From an uncultured Sphingopyxis sp. (lineage in GTDB: Bacteria > Pseudomonadota > Alphaproteobacteria > Sphingomonadales > Sphingomonadaceae), in contig NZ_LT598653.1 of NCBI RefSeq assembly GCF_900078365.1, positions 1,054,001 to 1,118,000 on the forward strand: a DNA stretch of 64,000 nucleotides. The letters run 5' to 3'. The notes under the pieces are model-generated. The model was not told where the DNA came from. It was given only the letters and a program-made list of their open reading frames with translations, and made no database searches. The position numbers and the translations under genes are program-made. This document shows, in pieces, positions 60,522 to 64,000 of this stretch; position 1 is the stretch's first letter; each line of letters opens with the position of its first letter.

Positions 60522-62683
60522 CCGGCGGCCCCTTACGCGCAGACAATGACGCCGATGGCGCGTCGCAAATTCCCTTCGGTCCCGAACGCTTCTTCAACCG
60601 CGAACTCTCGTGGCTTGCCTTCAACCGGCGGGTGATGGAGGAAGCGCGCAATCCCGCGCATCCGCTGCTCGAACGCCTCCGCTTCCTCTCGATCTCGGGC
60701 AGCAATCTCGACGAATTTTTCATGGTCCGCGTCGCGGGGCTGAAGGGGCAGCAGCTTCAGGGAATCGACGACCCCTCGGCCGACGGCCGCTCGCCGGGGC
60801 AGCAGCTCGCCGAGATCGAGGCCGAGGTCCACCGCCTCGTCGACCAGCAGCAGAGCGAATGGCAATTGCTCCATCGCCAGCTCGCCGAGCAGGGCATCGT
60901 CGTCCACGGCGCGGGATCGGACAAGGAGGCGCTCCGCGCGGCGCTGCGCCAATATTTCATCGACCAGATTTTCCCGATCCTGACCCCGCAGGTGCTCGAT
61001 CCGGCGCACCCCTTTCCCTTCATCCCCAACCGCGGCCTCGGCGTCATCTTCGACCTTCAGCGCCGGGCGAGCGGCGAGACGGTGCGCGAACTGGTGATGA
61101 TCCCGGCTTCGTTGCCGCGCTTCGTGCCGGTGCCGGGTGGGACGGCGGGCTTCGTGCCGATCGAATATCTGATCGAACTGTTCGGCGACCTCCTGTTTCC
61201 GGGGTTCGCGATCCGCTCATTGGGCGTGTTCCGCATCATCCGCGACAGCGACATCGAACTCGAGGAAGAGGCCGAGGATCTCGTGCGCCTGTTCCGCACC
61301 GCGATCCGCCGCCGCCGCCGCGGCCGCGTGATCCTGATGGAGCTTGAAGCCGACATGCCGGCGGAGATCGCCGAGGTGCTCGGCGCCGATATTCAGGGGC
61401 ATGAGGCGATCGTCGCCAAGATCGGCGGCTTCATCGGTCTCGCAGCCCTTTCCGCACTGGTCGACGTCGACCGCCCCGACCTCAAATTCCCGGCCTATTC
61501 GCCGCGCTTTCCCGAACGCATCCGCGAACATGGCGGCGACTGTTTCGCGGCGATCCGATCGAAGGACATCGTCGTCCACCATCCCTATGAAAGCTTCGAC
61601 GTCGTTCTCTCCTTCCTGCGGCAGGCCGCCGCCGATCCCGACGTCGTCGCGATCAAGCAGACGCTCTACCGCGCGGGCAACCAGTCGCCGGTCATCCGCG
61701 CGCTGATCGAGGCGGCCGAGGCGGGCAAGTCGGTCACCGCCGTCGTCGAACTCAAGGCGCGCTTCGACGAGGAGCAGAATCTCCTCTGGGCGAACCAACT
61801 CGAACGCGCCGGGGTGCAGGTCGTCTACGGCTTCATCGAGTGGAAGACGCACGCCAAAATTTCGATGGTCGTGCGCCGCGAGGGGCAGGGCTATCGCACC
61901 TATTGCCACTTCGGCACTGGCAATTACCACCCGGTGACCGCGCGCATCTATACCGACCTCAGCTTCTTCACCGCCGATCCGCGCGCGGGCCGCGACGCGG
62001 CGCAGCTTTTCAACTACATCACCGGCTATGTCGAGCCCGAGCGGCTCGAACTCATCACCATGTCGCCGCTCAACATGCGCCAGCATCTGTGCGAGCTGAT
62101 CGACGCCGAAATCGCCGCGGCGCGGGCGGGGCGGCCGTCGGGCGTGTGGGCCAAGATGAACAGCCTCGTCGATCCCGACATCATCGACAAGCTCTACGAG
62201 GCGAGCGCCGCGGGCGTGCCGATCGAACTGATCGTGCGCGGCATCTGCTGCCTGCGTCCGGAGGTGCCGGGGCTTTCCGAAACGATCCGCGTCAAATCGG
62301 TCGTCGGCCGCTTCCTCGAACATAGCCGCGTCTGGGCCTTCGCCAACGGCGCGCCGTTGCCGCACCGCGCGGCCCGACTCTATATCAGCAGCGCCGACTG
62401 GATGCCGCGCAACTTCGACCGCCGCGTCGAATATATGATCCCGATCGAAAATCCGACCGTCCACGACCAGATCCTCGATCAGGTGCTCGTCGCGAATCTC
62501 ATCGACAATGAACAAAGCTGGATATTACAGCCCGACGGCACCTCGGTGCGCGTGGCCCCCGGAGATAAGCCTTTCAACCTGCATCATTATTTTATGAACA
62601 ACCCGTCGCTGTCGGGCCGCGGCACCGCGCTTCACAAGCGTCAGGACGTGCCGACGCTGGCCTTCCACACGCGCGAAGACTGA
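60512..62683 (+). CDS. ppk: Polyphosphate kinase 1
   Basis: 723 residues. FNRELSWLAFNRRV at the N-terminus, the phosphorylated histidine H466 in YCHFGTGNYH, and the second histidine in GRFLEHSRVW. RIKQTLYR-type ATP contact VAIKQTLYRAGNQSPV is present. It polymerises ATP gamma-phosphate into polyphosphate at the membrane. Followed directly by ppx. Confidence 0.97.
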   Translation: MSIAGGPLRADNDADGASQIPFGPERFFNRELSWLAFNRRVMEEARNPAHPLLERLRFLSISGSNLDEFFMVRVAGLKGQQLQGIDDPSADGRSPGQQLAEIEAEVHRLVDQQQSEWQLLHRQLAEQGIVVHGAGSDKEALRAALRQYFIDQIFPILTPQVLDPAHPFPFIPNRGLGVIFDLQRRASGETVRELVMIPASLPRFVPVPGGTAGFVPIEYLIELFGDLLFPGFAIRSLGVFRIIRDSDIELEEEAEDLVRLFRTAIRRRRRGRVILMELEADMPAEIAEVLGADIQGHEAIVAKIGGFIGLAALSALVDVDRPDLKFPAYSPRFPERIREHGGDCFAAIRSKDIVVHHPYESFDVVLSFLRQAAADPDVVAIKQTLYRAGNQSPVIRALIEAAEAGKSVTAVVELKARFDEEQNLLWANQLERAGVQVVYGFIEWKTHAKISMVVRREGQGYRTYCHFGTGNYHPVTARIYTDLSFFTADPRAGRDAAQLFNYITGYVEPERLELITMSPLNMRQHLCELIDAEIAAARAGRPSGVWAKMNSLVDPDIIDKLYEASAAGVPIELIVRGICCLRPEVPGLSETIRVKSVVGRFLEHSRVWAFANGAPLPHRAARLYISSADWMPRNFDRRVEYMIPIENPTVHDQILDQVLVANLIDNEQSWILQPDGTSVRVAPGDKPFNLHHYFMNNPSLSGRGTALHKRQDVPTLAFHTRED

Positions 62684-62690
62684 GAAGAGG

Positions 62691-64000
62691 TTGAATTTCC
62701 TGCGCACTTCCGGACAAAAGGTCAGCCGGTCCGCCGTCATCGACATCGGCTCCAACTCGGTTCGCATCGTCGTTTATGAAGGGCCAGCCCGCGCCCCCGC
62801 GGTGATCTTCAACGAAAAGGTCGCCGCCGGGCTCGGCCGCGGCCTCGCGATCGACGGCCGCATCGCCGCCGAGGATGCGACACGCGGCCTCGTCGCGCTC
62901 CGCCGCTACGCGCTGCTCGCGAAGCATATGGACGTGAAGGCGGTCCAGTGCGTCGCCACCGCCGCCGTCCGCGACGCGGCGAACGGTCCCGACTTCATCG
63001 CCGCGGCGGCCGAAGCCGGGCTCGACATCCGGCTGCTCTCGGGCGAGGAAGAGGCCGAGGCGGCCGGGCACGGCGTGCTTTCGGCGATTCCCGACGCGCG
63101 CGGCATCGCGGTCGACCTGGGCGGCGGCAGCCTCGAACTGGCCGAGGTTTCGGACGGCCGGGTCGGCCGCTGCGCCTCCTTTCCGCTCGGCGTGCTCCGG
63201 CTGCCCGCGCTGCGCAAGGATGGCGAACAGGCATTCGAGCGCGCGATCCGCAAAATGCTCCGCGCCGCCGGCTGGCCGGGCGAGGGACTCAGCGGTCTGC
63301 CGCTCTATCTCGTCGGCGGCTCGTGGCGCGCGCTCTCGCGCCTTGACCTCGAACTCACCAAGGATCCGCTCGCGGTCCTTGATCAGCACACGCTGCCGCG
63401 CAGCGCGCTCCGCCGCTTGATCCGCGCGACCAAAAGGCTGAGCTTCGAGGAAATGCGCGCGATCCCCGGCATGGCGTCGAACCGCGCGGCGGCCTTGCCC
63501 GACGCGGCGGCGCTGCTCGCGGCGCTCGTCAACATCCTCGATGTTCCCGAAATGACGGTATCGTCTTCGGGCCTGCGCGAAGGATTGCTCTATCAGGCGC
63601 TCGATGCCGAGACGCGCGCGCAGGATCCGCTGATCGTCGCCGCCGAGTTCGAGGGCCGCCGCCTCGCGCGCTTCGCGCCGCACGGCCGCGCGATCGCCGA
63701 GTGGATCGCGCCGCTCTTCACCGACGAGGGGCCGGCTGACAGCCGCGTGCGCCTCGCGGCGAGCCTGCTCAGCGACGTCGCCTGGTCGGCGAACCCCGAT
63801 TTCCGCGCCGAGCGCGGCACCGAGATCGGCCTCCACGGCAATTGGCGCAGCATCGACATTCCGGGGCGCATCCTGCTCGCGCGCGCGCTTTACGCGGGCT
63901 TCGGCGGCGCCGACGCCGAATTTCCCGCGATGGGCAGGCTCGTTTCTACCGAAAGACTGGCGCGCGCGCGACAATGGGGTCTCGCGATCCGTCTCGCGCA
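62691..64000 (+). CDS. ppx: Exopolyphosphatase / Ppx-GppA phosphatase, 3' truncated by the window edge
   Basis: Starts 7 bases after ppk. The likely start is a TTG at 62691, but GAAGAGG lies directly against it; a CTG at 62700 would have better spacing. ASKHA-fold motifs: SAVIDIGSNSVRIVVYE, the phosphate loop VATAAVRDAANGPDF, and GIAVDLGGGSLELAEV. It degrades polyphosphate, or pppGpp in GppA relatives; pairing with ppk supports the first. About 435 residues are visible and the C-terminal domain continues outside the window. Confidence 0.92.
   Translation, partial: MNFLRTSGQKVSRSAVIDIGSNSVRIVVYEGPARAPAVIFNEKVAAGLGRGLAIDGRIAAEDATRGLVALRRYALLAKHMDVKAVQCVATAAVRDAANGPDFIAAAAEAGLDIRLLSGEEEAEAAGHGVLSAIPDARGIAVDLGGGSLELAEVSDGRVGRCASFPLGVLRLPALRKDGEQAFERAIRKMLRAAGWPGEGLSGLPLYLVGGSWRALSRLDLELTKDPLAVLDQHTLPRSALRRLIRATKRLSFEEMRAIPGMASNRAAALPDAAALLAALVNILDVPEMTVSSSGLREGLLYQALDAETRAQDPLIVAAEFEGRRLARFAPHGRAIAEWIAPLFTDEGPADSRVRLAASLLSDVAWSANPDFRAERGTEIGLHGNWRSIDIPGRILLARALYAGFGGADAEFPAMGRLVSTERLARARQWGLAIRLA

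Noticed and set aside
63951..64000. Apparent frameshift at the GC-repeat near the end of ppx
   Set aside because: The final line as I read it is two bases short of the stated length, and the shortfall falls exactly in the GC dinucleotide run; with two more bases the frame continues normally into a typical Ppx C-terminus. I treat it as a reading artefact, not a mutation.

Overview
The window looks like a chromosomal segment of a high-GC alphaproteobacterium of the order Sphingomonadales, most like Sphingopyxis or a close relative. The pointers are the housekeeping order pepA / lptD-surA-pdxA-rsmA, purM-purN, and DUF2066-hdaA-ppk-ppx; several TonB-dependent receptors sitting beside glycoside hydrolases; a halogenase/cupin-like pair of the kind seen in sphingomonad TonB loci; and many GC-rich extragenic palindromes. 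The genus is an inference. No rRNA, tRNA, CRISPR array, insertion sequence or prophage was recognised.

Layout. (1) 1-7.1 kb is a chitin/N-acetylglucosamine region: a flavin-dependent halogenase cut by the left edge, a GntR/HutC regulator, a secreted GH18 chitinase-like protein, a large GH20 hexosaminidase, and a cupin-like protein. (2) 7.1-13.3 kb is a cobalamin operon on the minus strand, led by a clear cobalamin riboswitch: btuB, cobO, btuF, btuC, btuD, and an unexpected PhyH-like oxygenase as last gene, every junction overlapping. (3) 13.5-24.7 kb is a catabolic module: two thiolases, an acyl-CoA ligase, a carotenoid/stilbene cleavage oxygenase and a nitronate-monooxygenase-like flavoprotein in one tight operon, divergent from a TonB receptor, followed by a double-domain HxlR regulator and an MFS exporter. 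(4) 24.9-43.4 kb is a carbohydrate locus: sulfatase, GH3, Oar-like TonB receptor, GH144-like endo-beta-1,2-glucanase, an EEP-family enzyme, GH1, an esterase, an ABC sugar importer with its ATPase, a LacI regulator and a FucP-like permease. A shared palindrome around AACCGGTT lies at three promoter positions and probably marks the LacI regulon.

(5) 43.5-64 kb is housekeeping: guaB, an RsmB-type methyltransferase, a TPR protein, rsmA, pdxA, surA, lptD, pepA, holC, a lipoprotein, ndk, purN (fused to a YjbR domain and frameshifted), purM, a DUF2066 protein, hdaA, ppk, and ppx running off the right edge.

How the genes fit together: regions 1 and 4 each combine secreted or periplasmic hydrolases with a regulator, and region 4 also has outer- and inner-membrane uptake. 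Region 4 is best read as import and hydrolysis of a beta-glucan, possibly beta-1,2-linked and possibly sulfated. Region 2 brings in corrinoids, adenosylates them, and is switched by B12. Region 3 would cleave an unsaturated substrate, activate the acid product to a CoA ester and shorten it by thiolysis. The most noteworthy points are the riboswitch operon ending in an oxygenase, the AACCGGTT regulon, the thiolase lacking its usual second cysteine, the tandem HxlR protein, and the 70-bp frameshift in purN.
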